From NCBI GenBank assembly GCA_965242895.1, contig OZ251507.1, positions 1,426,001 through 1,490,000 of the forward strand: a stretch of DNA of 64,000 bases, written 5' to 3'. Shown here piece after piece: positions 1 through 7,575 of the stretch. The first letter of the stretch is position 1, and each line of letters begins with the position of its first letter. This DNA is from CATQHL01 sp965242895. GTDB taxonomy: Bacteria; Actinomycetota; Acidimicrobiia; Acidimicrobiales; CATQHL01. Below the pieces are notes generated by a model. That model searched no databases and was not told where the DNA came from. It was given only the letters and a program-made list of their open reading frames with translations. Position numbers and translations under genes: made by a program.

Positions 1-710
1 TCGGGGATTTCGAGTATCTTGCGGCTTTCGTTTCGCAGCTTCTGCTCTTCGTCGGTCTCTCCGCTGCCGTCGTCGGCGAAGGTGCCGCACATAGCGATCA
101 CGTTGTAGGCCAACGCCTCCGCGAACGGGCCGCCGTCGGCAGAGCGCCCCGCCGTGCCGTCGAAGGTGAGTTCAGCGACGTCGCCTCCTGCAGCAAGTAT
201 TTGGTTTGCGAGGGCTTCTACGCCCGCCCGCCCGGCGCCCGAGGCGGCTTGGTACGAACTGATTCGCAGCTTGCGAAGCCCGGCGGCGTCGTGAAGAGGC
301 TTCAGCACAGGCATAGCCACCATGGTCGTGCAATTGGGATTGGCGATTATGCCCTTGGGGATGCTCGCTAGCGCTGAGCCGTTTACTTCGGGCACCACCA
401 GAGGCACTTCAGGGTCCATGCGCCAAGCAGACGAGTTGTCGATTACCACTGCGCCCACTCCGGCTAAGTGGGGCGCCAACTCCTGTGAGGCGACCCTCCC
501 GGCCGACATCAGGGCGATGTCCACGTTTCGATAGTCCGCCGTGGCGGCGTCTTCCACAATGACGTCTACGCCGTTGAAGGCAAGAAGCTGACCGGCGGAG
601 CGCGCCGAGGCCATTAAGCGGATTCGTTCAACCGGAAAGTCCCGCTCGATCAAGAGCGACCGTATGACGCCTCCGACCTGACCGGTCGCGCCTATTACTG
701 CGACTTCCAC
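1..710 (-). CDS. asd: Aspartate-semialdehyde dehydrogenase, C-terminal part cut by window edge
   Basis: Reading the minus strand from a GTG at 710 gives an open frame to base 1. It begins with a Rossmann dinucleotide motif (VAVIGATGQVGG) and carries NPNCTT with the expected catalytic Cys near residue 127, followed by a SYQAASGAG stretch and YNVI. These are the hallmarks of the NADPH-dependent enzyme that reduces aspartyl phosphate to aspartate semialdehyde for lysine, threonine and methionine synthesis. The start overlaps the end of the upstream gene by 16 bases, so the two are probably translated from one transcript. About 236 codons are visible. The C-terminal substrate-binding part lies outside the window. 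Confidence 0.93.
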   Translation of the reverse strand, partial: MEVAVIGATGQVGGVIRSLLIERDFPVERIRLMASARSAGQLLAFNGVDVIVEDAATADYRNVDIALMSAGRVASQELAPHLAGVGAVVIDNSSAWRMDPEVPLVVPEVNGSALASIPKGIIANPNCTTMVAMPVLKPLHDAAGLRKLRISSYQAASGAGRAGVEALANQILAAGGDVAELTFDGTAGRSADGGPFAEALAYNVIAMCGTFADDGSGETDEEQKLRNESRKILEIP

Positions 711-1669
711 GATTGCAGGCTACCGGCGTCCGCCATTGGCTGTCCGTTCGTTTCGCGCCCCGTCCCGCGCCCCGTTTCGCCGTCGGTTTTGGCTGTAGCT
801 GAACGTGCATGTTCGTTTACTTTTGGGTCGTCTGCGCCCGCGAGAGCCCAGCCCAGCGCCCTTATCAGAATTTCCGCGGCCGTTCGGAGAGGGATTCTCG
901 ATGCTTTCCGCGGCTTGAAGCCGTGCAGCTCCTTGGCCCAGTCGGGCAGTGAATCGGCGGCTGCGGCGAACAACACGGCGTAAGCGAGGCGCGCCCCGCG
1001 TCTGAAGGGGAAGTTGCGCAGAAACTCGGTGGCTTCTCTGCTTAACGGAGTGTCGGCTAGTTCGGGGCGGAAACTCTCCAGCACGCTCTGAAGTTCCGAC
1101 GAACTTCGCGGCGGGCTGTGAGCGCCTAACTCCTCGGCGATCACCGCCATCTCGGCCGTGTACGCGTCGGGGTCGGCCAACTTCTGTTTCCGCCGCCTTC
1201 CGTAGATGAGATAGGCGGTGAGGAAACTATCCACTTCGGTGGCGTGAACCCAGGAGAGGAGGTGAGGATCGGAGGCGCTGTAAGGGACGCCTTCGGGCGT
1301 CACGCCGACCACGGTCTTGTGAATCCTCCTTACTTCTTCCAAGGCGGCGGCTGCTTGCTCGGTGTTTCCGTACGTGGTGGTTCCTAAAAAGTAGACGGTT
1401 CGCCGGAGCCGCGCCAAGGCGTCCGATCGAAACTCGGAGTGCTCGCTCACGGCATACATAGCCGCGGGGTGAAGGGACTGAAGAAGCAGAGCCCTAATGC
1501 CTCCCACCATCATCGACGCTTCTGCGTGTATTTGGTAGGCCGCCCCCCCAGGGGGGAAAATCCCGGGGCTTTCCGGGTCAGGGATGAATTTTCTTGTTGG
1601 GCTTCCCGAAAGGAGCGTTCTAATCGAAAAGCCGAGGCGGTTCTGCATCCGCTTGGTAAGTATCACCAT
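695..1669 (-). CDS. MpaB/DUF2236 family oxygenase-like protein
   Basis: A 324-residue protein with the features of the DUF2236 (MpaB/latex-clearing-protein-related) family: an N-terminal EASMMVGG...LLQSLHPAAM segment, an R-R-T-V-Y-F-L-G-T-T-Y stretch, and a central H-x-x-x-V-G-V-T-P-E-G...DPHLLSWVHATEVDSF block that in this family holds the helices around a b-type haem. Family members are poorly characterised haem oxygenases or putative oxidoreductases, often abundant in actinobacteria. No signal peptide is evident. The C-terminus is a polar, Gly/Arg-rich tail. It sits just upstream of asd on the same strand and overlaps it by 16 bases, which suggests co-transcription rather than a shared pathway. 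The substrate is unknown. Confidence 0.8.
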   Translation of the reverse strand: MVILTKRMQNRLGFSIRTLLSGSPTRKFIPDPESPGIFPPGGAAYQIHAEASMMVGGIRALLLQSLHPAAMYAVSEHSEFRSDALARLRRTVYFLGTTTYGNTEQAAAALEEVRRIHKTVVGVTPEGVPYSASDPHLLSWVHATEVDSFLTAYLIYGRRRKQKLADPDAYTAEMAVIAEELGAHSPPRSSSELQSVLESFRPELADTPLSREATEFLRNFPFRRGARLAYAVLFAAAADSLPDWAKELHGFKPRKASRIPLRTAAEILIRALGWALAGADDPKVNEHARSATAKTDGETGRGTGRETNGQPMADAGSLQSWKSQ

Positions 1670-1675
1670 GACTAG

Positions 1676-1749
1676 TCGGGCAGGCGGGATTTGAACCCAC
1701 GACCTCTTCGTCCCGAACGAAGCGCGCTGCCAAGCTGCGCCACTGCCCG
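1676..1749 (-). tRNA. tRNA-Pro, anticodon CGG
   Basis: The minus strand folds into a cloverleaf. The acceptor stem CGGGCAG pairs with CTGCCCG and is followed by discriminator A. The anticodon stem CTTCG/CGAAG encloses the loop TTCGGGA, giving anticodon CGG. The T arm contains GGGTTCAAATCCC. The C1-G72 pair is typical of bacterial tRNA-Pro. No CCA is encoded. Confidence 0.95.
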
Positions 1750-1769
1750 CTAGACTATGAGAATATCAA

Positions 1770-1875
1770 GTAGGACTTGTTTCCGAATGCTCAGGAGTCG
1801 TCCCCACATTTGGTGGGTTAATGACGGCTAATGGGGGGAGGTAGGACTTGTTTTTCGAATGCTCAGGAGTCGTCC
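1770..1875. repeat. Near-identical 34/35-bp direct repeat 71 bp apart at the end of the receiver gene
   Basis: The segment GTAGGACTTGTTT...GAATGCTCAGGAGTCGTCC occurs at 1770-1803 and 1841-1875 with one small difference in a T/C run. The second copy contains the stop codon and last codons of the minus-strand receiver-domain gene. The first copy is an orphan downstream duplicate of that gene end. Confidence 0.85.
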
Positions 1876-2291
1876 GGCTCAAAATAGGAATTCCCTTTAA
1901 GCAGGGCGCTTGCCGCCCTGCCTAGACGATAGGCATCGAGAGGCTTGATAAGCCAGCCGTCTGCGTCCGCCTGCCGAGCTAGATACGTATCGGCCTTTCG
2001 GTCAAGCAGCAACAGCACTTTCTGCCGCTCCAGCCGTTCTGCGCTGCTCTCTAGCCGCAGTTCCCGGCAAGCAGCCATTCCGCCCATGCTGCCGATTTGC
2101 ATGTCGCATATGACAAGGTCGGGATTGAGTTCCTTCGCCGCTTCGAGCAGGTCGCGTCCTTCGCTTACCCGGCTGACTCGAGTATTCTCATCCGCGAGAG
2201 CCGAGGAGATTTCGCCGAATATCCAGGCAGCGTCCGTGGCTAGAAGAAGTTCGGTCACGACCCCGAGGCTACATCGCTGTAGCCTTCCCAT
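1863..2291 (-). CDS. Single-domain response regulator (receiver domain only)
   Basis: This encodes a receiver-like domain with no output domain. The phospho-acceptor Asp lies in DLVICDMQIGSMGG, the conserved Lys in WLIKPLDAY, and an acidic cluster near the N-terminus is weak (ATDAAW). The annotated ATG gives 142 residues. A GTG at 2258 (VTELLLATD) would give a more typical 131-residue receiver and is equally plausible. Such stand-alone receivers relay phosphate or control partner proteins. It is divergently arranged with a STAS-domain protein, so a role in the same partner-switching control is possible but not shown. The last codons lie in a duplicated segment. Confidence 0.72.
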   Translation of the reverse strand: MGRLQRCSLGVVTELLLATDAAWIFGEISSALADENTRVSRVSEGRDLLEAAKELNPDLVICDMQIGSMGGMAACRELRLESSAERLERQKVLLLLDRKADTYLARQADADGWLIKPLDAYRLGRAASALLKGNSYFEPDDS

Positions 2292-2311
2292 CCAAACTCA
2301 GGAGGTGAAGT

Positions 2312-2659
2312 GTGCTCGAAGTTCAAGAATATGAGGTCAAAGGTAAACCTGTTTGCCGTCCGATAGGCGAGATCGACGCTTACACGGTTGCCGATTTTCG
2401 TGAGGCGCTCGAAGGCTTGATTGAAAAGGAAAGCCTTGTGATTGAGTTGTCGGGGGTTCCATTTATGGATTCGGCAGGTTTGGGCGCTTTGATCGGCGGA
2501 ATTCGCCGCGTTCGGGAAAACGGCGGCGAGGTCGCAGTCTCCTGTTCTCATCCGTCTCTGGTTCGGCTGCTGCACACGACCGGCTTTGACCGCATCGTGC
2601 CTGTCGTGGAAACCGTGGATGACGCAGTCGAAGCCTTGACTACGAGTGACGACGCCTGA
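2312..2659 (+). CDS. STAS-domain anti-sigma factor antagonist (SpoIIAA/RsbV-like)
   Basis: A 115-residue single STAS domain starting at GTG 2312, just after a strong AGGAGGTGAAG ribosome-binding site. The phosphorylation motif is intact: DSAGLGAL, with the acceptor Ser at residue 54. In this family the unphosphorylated protein binds an RsbW/SpoIIAB-type kinase and frees a sigma factor. A candidate kinase with the right fold lies 19 kb away at 21489-21953, and no sigma-B-type gene is adjacent. The next gene starts 5 bases after the stop, so the two are probably co-transcribed. Confidence 0.88.
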   Translation: MLEVQEYEVKGKPVCRPIGEIDAYTVADFREALEGLIEKESLVIELSGVPFMDSAGLGALIGGIRRVRENGGEVAVSCSHPSLVRLLHTTGFDRIVPVVETVDDAVEALTTSDDA

Positions 2660-2664
2660 GGCTG

Positions 2665-4011
2665 TTGCTGGAACGTAAAGGTTCTGGCGTTCGATCTAGC
2701 CGTCGTCGAACGCTTTATGTGCTGCTGACGCTGGCGGCTGCGAGTCTGGGCTCCGTGTTTCTGGCCGCGCAGGGAGCTGCCCAGACTGCACCTGAGACTG
2801 CACCTGAGACTGCATCTGAGACTGAATCTGAGGGCGGCAACAAGAAGGTGGTTGTAGTAGAAATGCCAGGACTGCTCGACGCCGTCCTGGCGGATTTCGT
2901 GCAGGATCGCATACTTCAGGCTTCGAACGACGGAGACACCTTGGCGGTCGTCTTGAGGGTGGACAGCCCTAGCGCCGTTCTCGGAGCCGACCGACTCGCT
3001 GAGTTGGCCAGGGTCATCGAGACTTCTTCTGTACCCGTCACAGCCTGGGTGGGCCCGAGCGGGGCCAGAGCCGAGAAGGAGACAGCGCAACTGCTCGGTC
3101 TGACCGAACGCGTGGGGTTGGCTCCCGGGGCTTGGCTGGGCGATACAGGCGATCCCGTTATCGGGGGTGACCCGTGGGGCGAGGCTTCGGCGGTGCTGCA
3201 GGAAAGGCGGGTTGCTCACGACGTGGCCCTGGAGCTGGGAATCGTGCCCGCTCCCGCCGAAACGTTGGGAGATTTCTTGCTGACGCTCGAAGATTTAGGT
3301 TTTGAGACCCAAGTCGTCGAGACCGAGGAAGGTCAACCCCGCAGGACTCCGCTCACCGACGTCAGATTCGTGGGTCTCCCCTACGGCAGCGGTCTGATGC
3401 ATTCCGTGGCGTCCCCCCCCGTGGCCTACTTGCTCTTGCTGTCTTCCCTCTTCCTGGTGATCCTCGAGCTCTACACGGCGGGCGTAGGAGTGGCCGGAGT
3501 AGTAGCGGCGATCAGCGGCGTTCTGGCCGCCTACGGCTTGGTGACGTTGCCCACGAACCTTTGGGCGGTGGCTCTCATCGTTTTTGGTTTCTTTGCGTTT
3601 GCGATCGACGTTCAGACTGGGGTTCCGAGACTTTGGACGTTCGTTGGGGCGGCCAGCGTTATCGCAGGCACCTTGACTTTGTATGACGGAGTTTCGATGT
3701 CTTGGGTTCCGATGCTGGGAGGTTTGGGCTGCCTCTTGCTGGGAATGGTCGGCGGAATGCCTCCGCTCATCCGCACGCGATTCTCGACTCCCACGATCGG
3801 CAGAGAATGGATGATCGGAATGAAGGGCGCCGCCGCCGAGTCCGTGAACCCCCTTGGGGTAGTGAACATCGACGGGGCGCTCTGGCGAGCTAAGACTTTT
3901 CGAGCTTCACCCGTCCCGAGCGGCGGCGCCGTCGTGGTCAACGGGATAGACGGGTTGTTGTTAGAAGTCTCTCCGGTTTCTGAGGAGAACGCCGAAGCTC
4001 AGAAAACGTAA
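2665..4011 (+). CDS. NfeD family membrane protein with degenerate ClpP-like protease domain
   Basis: The order is signal/anchor segment (about residues 15-38), a 12-bp-repeat-encoded Pro-Glu-Thr linker, a ClpP-like SDH-protease-type domain (about 55-190), four or five transmembrane helices (about 245-350) and a C-terminal OB-like NfeD domain ending in a conserved VxGxxLxV-like stretch. Full-length NfeD1b proteins normally carry a catalytic Ser in a GARAxSAG motif. Here the motif reads GARAEKET, Lys replacing Ser near residue 138, and the downstream catalytic Lys region is also unrecognisable, so the protease is probably inactive. A TTG start at 2665 is used because it keeps the signal peptide. 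Family members act in membrane quality control and often partner with SPFH proteins, none of which is seen here. Confidence 0.82.
   Translation: MLERKGSGVRSSRRRTLYVLLTLAAASLGSVFLAAQGAAQTAPETAPETASETESEGGNKKVVVVEMPGLLDAVLADFVQDRILQASNDGDTLAVVLRVDSPSAVLGADRLAELARVIETSSVPVTAWVGPSGARAEKETAQLLGLTERVGLAPGAWLGDTGDPVIGGDPWGEASAVLQERRVAHDVALELGIVPAPAETLGDFLLTLEDLGFETQVVETEEGQPRRTPLTDVRFVGLPYGSGLMHSVASPPVAYLLLLSSLFLVILELYTAGVGVAGVVAAISGVLAAYGLVTLPTNLWAVALIVFGFFAFAIDVQTGVPRLWTFVGAASVIAGTLTLYDGVSMSWVPMLGGLGCLLLGMVGGMPPLIRTRFSTPTIGREWMIGMKGAAAESVNPLGVVNIDGALWRAKTFRASPVPSGGAVVVNGIDGLLLEVSPVSEENAEAQKT
2785..2832 (+). repeat. Four 12-bp tandem repeats in the NfeD linker
   Basis: ACTGCACCTGAG-type units run four times in phase with the codons, giving a Pro/Ser-Glu-Thr-Ala repeat right after the predicted signal segment. 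Copies 1 and 2 are identical; copies 3 and 4 differ at one and two bases. Confidence 0.85.
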
Positions 4012-4166
4012 AGGCGCCGCGTCCGCAGCCCGGACGCCCCTAGCCGAAATGACCGAACTGCGGCGCCGGACTTGCCGTTTTCGACTCGCCGCCGAAATCC
4101 GACGAACAGGAGTCGGAGCGGCCTCTTTTGCTTCTAGCCTTACGCTTCAGACCGAAGGACACAGGT

Positions 4167-4415
4167 ATGGGCGCACAAATAGACGAAACGCCATGGCAGG
4201 TTCGAGCAGCGTGCCGCGGTCCTAACATGAATATTTTTTATCCCCCTACTGCTACTGAACGAAAGAGGGATCAACTTCGGAGGGAGGAACTGGCCAAGGC
4301 GATTTGCGCGAGGTGCGATGTGCGTCAAGAATGCCTCGACTACGCCATTCGCATCAGGGAGCCGCACGGAATTTGGGGAGGGCTCACCGAGCGTGAGCGC
4401 AGGGTTCTTTTCTAG
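4167..4415 (+). CDS. WhiB-family iron-sulfur transcriptional regulator
   Basis: Starting at ATG 4167 the product is 82 residues. It has four conserved cysteines in the WhiB pattern (one in AACRGPN, then CARCDVRQEC) expected to hold a [4Fe-4S] cluster, followed by the GIWGGLTERER turn and a short basic end. WhiB proteins bind the sigma-factor region 4 and sense redox or nitric oxide. They are confined to actinobacteria and their phages, so this gene anchors the taxonomic placement. An upstream in-frame TTG at 4128 would add 13 residues without family support. It faces selB convergently. Confidence 0.93.
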   Translation: MGAQIDETPWQVRAACRGPNMNIFYPPTATERKRDQLRREELAKAICARCDVRQECLDYAIRIREPHGIWGGLTERERRVLF

Positions 4416-4440
4416 CCCCCAAGCCGAAGCCCGGAGCCCC

Positions 4441-4459
4441 GAGCTTCAACCCCAAGCTC
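4441..4459. terminator. Weak hairpin between convergent whiB and selB
   Basis: GAGCTT and AAGCTC form a 6-bp stem around a 7-base loop in the 70-bp gap between convergent genes. There is no clear T run, so terminator function is only suggested by position. Confidence 0.25.
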
Positions 4460-4485
4460 CCGAGCCCCAAATCCCAAGCGCAGGA

Positions 4486-6222
4486 TCAATAGTCGTCCGC
4501 TGCTGCGGGGTGTCTCATTCGAGGCCCCGCGACGCGCAGATCCCCTCTGCGCCGGGTTATCCCCCTTTCGTCGAGTTCGGTTAGCAGCGGGAGCGCGTAC
4601 TTTCTAGTGGTGCCCAGGAAGTCACGGAACTCGGCGACCGTGAATCCTTCCGGGTGATCCCTCAGCAGTTCGTCGACGGCTGATGCGGCCTTCTCAACGG
4701 CGCCGGCGGCGAAGACCTTGCCGTCACGCACCCACAGCAGCCCGCGTCGCTGCATTTCGCTCAGTTCCCTGGGATCGACCCCGACAGGATCGGGAGGAGT
4801 AAAGGGATGAGTCTCCAGTTCAGCTAGGTATGGGTGAGCCTTGAAGGGGTTCTCGTCTCCGCCGACACTCACCCGACCGCCTTCCGTGACGGCCCCTTCG
4901 ATCTCATCCAGCAGCGCCCTTTCCCGTCGATTTAGTGCCGCAACGTCCAGCCCGAATGCTCCCGCCGCTTCGATGCGGGCAAGGAGATCTGACTTTGCGC
5001 GGCTGAGCGCCTGCGGAGACACCACCCACTCCCCAATGTCTGTCTGACGCTGCACGCCAGTAAGAAGAAAAAGTTCGTCGGCGCGCACCCAGCCGCGCTC
5101 TGCTAGAACTCTGTCGGGATTTCGGTCCGGCTGGGCGCGGGACGCGGGCAGCCGAGGGTCGACGTCCAGCACTTCCCCGCCTCCCACTGTTTCCCCCCGC
5201 CCACTCTCGCGCAGCACGTACCGATCTCCTGGCCGCAGGGGAAGGCGATGCGGCAGGTAAAGGCGCACCATCCCCCTCTCGCCCGGCCTCAGCACATCCC
5301 TTCCGAGGATGCGGATTTCCGCGGGGAACTCTCCCGACCCCAGATATGCGACATAAGCGCCGCGGCGGGTGATCGAGTGCGTGAGGCTCTCCAGCACCCG
5401 GAGCGCGGCGTCGATCAATCCTGTCATGTGCCATTGACCTGCTCGCACCAGGGCGTCACCGCGTCGAACACCGCTGCGGGATACCCCCGTCAGGTTCAAA
5501 GCCGTCCGATGGCCAGGGGGGATGCGACTCCGGTTCGTTCCCTGCGTTTGGAGTGAGCGGATCCTCACCTTTTCTTGACTCGGGCATAACAGGAGTTCGT
5601 CCCCGCGTTCCAGCCCGCCGCCTGTAAGAGTGCCCGTAACCACCGTGCCAGAGCCCTGGACGACGAAGGAACGGTCTACCCACAACCGAGGCCTGCTTTC
5701 GTCCGCTGCCTGCGGCGTGCGCGCCAGCATCCTTGCCAACGCTCGCTGCAGCTCCGGTATCCCTCTGAGCGAAAGGCTGTCTACGACCACCACCTCCGCT
5801 TCGGCCAGGAAAGTGTGCTCTAGACGCTCTGCAAGGATGAGTTGCGTTATCTCTAGCAGTTCCTCATCGAGAAGGTCGGCCTTGGTCAGCGCTATGAGTC
5901 CGTGTTCGATCCCGAGCAGCTCCAGGATGCGAAGGTGCTCCTCGGACTGAGGTTTCCAGCCTTCGGTTGCGTCGACCACGAAGCAGCAGGCGTCCACTGC
6001 CCCCACTCCGGCCAGCATGTTCGCTATGAATCGGGTGTGCCCTGGGACGTCCACGAAGGCGAACGTCTCCCCGCTCGGCAACTCCGCAGCCGCAAACCCT
6101 AGGTCGATCGTCAGACCCCGCCTGCGCTCTTCCTCCCAGCGGTCGGGGTTTACACCGGTAAGGGCCTTTACCAGCGTGGACTTGCCATGGTCTACATGCC
6201 CTGCGGTCGCAACGACGTGCAT
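4486..6222 (-). CDS. selB: Selenocysteine-specific elongation factor SelB
   Basis: A 578-residue translation GTPase. The N-terminus has the G1 motif AGHVDHGKST, a switch/G2 region RRGLTIDLGFA, G3 DVPGH and G4 TKAD, all in SelB form rather than EF-Tu form. Beta-barrel domains II and III follow (VVTGTLTGG and later), then C-terminal winged-helix repeats that in SelB bind the SECIS hairpin of selenoprotein mRNAs. It delivers selenocysteinyl-tRNA to UGA codons. It starts 7 bases after selA on the same strand. With selA and the tRNA-Sec at 16291 it makes a nearly complete decoding set; selD (selenophosphate synthetase) is not in the window. Confidence 0.96.
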   Translation of the reverse strand: MHVVATAGHVDHGKSTLVKALTGVNPDRWEEERRRGLTIDLGFAAAELPSGETFAFVDVPGHTRFIANMLAGVGAVDACCFVVDATEGWKPQSEEHLRILELLGIEHGLIALTKADLLDEELLEITQLILAERLEHTFLAEAEVVVVDSLSLRGIPELQRALARMLARTPQAADESRPRLWVDRSFVVQGSGTVVTGTLTGGGLERGDELLLCPSQEKVRIRSLQTQGTNRSRIPPGHRTALNLTGVSRSGVRRGDALVRAGQWHMTGLIDAALRVLESLTHSITRRGAYVAYLGSGEFPAEIRILGRDVLRPGERGMVRLYLPHRLPLRPGDRYVLRESGRGETVGGGEVLDVDPRLPASRAQPDRNPDRVLAERGWVRADELFLLTGVQRQTDIGEWVVSPQALSRAKSDLLARIEAAGAFGLDVAALNRRERALLDEIEGAVTEGGRVSVGGDENPFKAHPYLAELETHPFTPPDPVGVDPRELSEMQRRGLLWVRDGKVFAAGAVEKAASAVDELLRDHPEGFTVAEFRDFLGTTRKYALPLLTELDERGITRRRGDLRVAGPRMRHPAAADDY

Positions 6223-6229
6223 GATCGCT

Positions 6230-7570
6230 TCAAGCGCTCGCCCTTTGCGGCGCCGAGTGTTTCAGCGTTTCCCGAACGGCTTCGGTCAGAATGGCGTCGT
6301 CGAGGGGGTCTACTGTCCGCAAGTCCAGGTAGGTCTTTTGTTCGTAGACCCTCGAGACGATCGGTGGACGCCCCTCCGAGGCTGCCCGCAGCCGTTTTGT
6401 GAGGTCGCCGTCAAGCCTGATGCCGGCTGAGGGTATCTCGACGCCCGGGAGCGTGCCGCCGCCCGTCGCGGCGGTCGTCTCGGTAGGAGTTCCGACTCCT
6501 AGAGCCTTCGCCCTCCTCAGAAGTTCACCCTGCGGCAGGGCGGCCATTCGCCAAAAAGGTATGTCTTCCCCTCGCCTCTGCAGGTAAGTGAGGGCAATCG
6601 ACTGGAGTTCATCCAGGATCAGCCCGCCCACCCTGAAAGCTCTCGCCAGCGGGTGCCGAGCGCACCGCTTTACGTACTCGGCCTTGCCAGCGATTATCCC
6701 AGCCTGCGGCCCTCCTAGAAGCTTGTCGCCTGAAAACGTGACCAAGTCGGCGCCGGCATTGAGAGTCTGACGGGCGGCGGGTTCACCTTGCAGCCAGGAG
6801 GGTTTGCCGCCGCGGAGCCACTGACAGGCTTCGTCAAGCAGTCCGGAGCCGATGTCCACCGCCAGAGGAGTTCGGAGGGCGGCCAAGTCTGAGGTGGCTG
6901 CGGCTTCGGTGAACCCCACTATGCGGTAGTTGGATTGGTGAACCTTGAGGCACAGGGCGGCTTGGTTGTTCGGCTCGTCGAGGGCTCTTTGGTAGTCGGC
7001 GGCGCGCGTGCGGTTGGTGGTGCCGACTTCTACTAGGCGAGCCCCTGAGGCGGAGATGACCTCGGGAACTCTGAATCCGCCGCCGATCTCAACCAACTCG
7101 CTGCGCGAAACCACCACCCCCCTGCCTTCGGCCATCCCGGCTAGCACGAGAGTTACTGCCGCCGCGCAGTTATTCACCACGTGGACAGCCTCTGCCCCGC
7201 AGAGTTGCGCCAGCAACTCAGAGGGACGGGCGCCGCGCCGTCCGCGCTCTCCTCGAGCGGTATCGAATTCCAGGTTGTTGTAGCGGATCGCTGAGCCCGC
7301 CGGCCGGGTCGACCTCAGAGAACTCGGCGCCCGTCCCAGGTTGGTGTGGAGCAGGACTCCAGTCGCATTGATTACCGGCCGCAGAAGCGCCTCGGCTTCG
7401 GAGAGCGCAATGGCTCGAGCCCTCTCAGGGTCTCCCTCTGCTATGGCCGAGCGGGCAGCGGCGACCAAGAGAGGGTGGGGGATTCCGGTATCGGCCAAGG
7501 AGCGGGCCAGAGTGTCCACTCCGGGCGGTCGGGAGTTTTCCGCGCCGACGGTCGGTTCGTCTTCGGTCAT
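6230..7570 (-). CDS. selA: L-seryl-tRNA(Sec) selenium transferase
   Basis: A PLP enzyme that converts Ser-tRNA(Sec) to Sec-tRNA(Sec) using selenophosphate. It shows the SelA N-terminal region (RPVINATGVLLHTNLGRAP), the glycine-rich NNCAAAVTLVL segment, and the PLP Lys in TFSGDKLLGGPQAG around residue 283. ATG 7570 (MTEDEPTV) is preferred: it leaves a 5-base gap to mrp, whereas the longest frame (from 7663) would overlap mrp by 88 bases with unrelated sequence. The 446-residue length is normal for bacterial SelA. It lies in the minus-strand unit mrp-selA-selB. Confidence 0.95.
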   Translation of the reverse strand: MTEDEPTVGAENSRPPGVDTLARSLADTGIPHPLLVAAARSAIAEGDPERARAIALSEAEALLRPVINATGVLLHTNLGRAPSSLRSTRPAGSAIRYNNLEFDTARGERGRRGARPSELLAQLCGAEAVHVVNNCAAAVTLVLAGMAEGRGVVVSRSELVEIGGGFRVPEVISASGARLVEVGTTNRTRAADYQRALDEPNNQAALCLKVHQSNYRIVGFTEAAATSDLAALRTPLAVDIGSGLLDEACQWLRGGKPSWLQGEPAARQTLNAGADLVTFSGDKLLGGPQAGIIAGKAEYVKRCARHPLARAFRVGGLILDELQSIALTYLQRRGEDIPFWRMAALPQGELLRRAKALGVGTPTETTAATGGGTLPGVEIPSAGIRLDGDLTKRLRAASEGRPPIVSRVYEQKTYLDLRTVDPLDDAILTEAVRETLKHSAPQRASA

Positions 7571-7575
7571 CCTGA

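Noticed and set aside
2548..3219. 223-codon minus-strand frame opposite the STAS and NfeD genes
   Set aside because: High-GC shadow; composition is Ser/Arg/Gln-rich without domain features, and both plus-strand genes are well supported.
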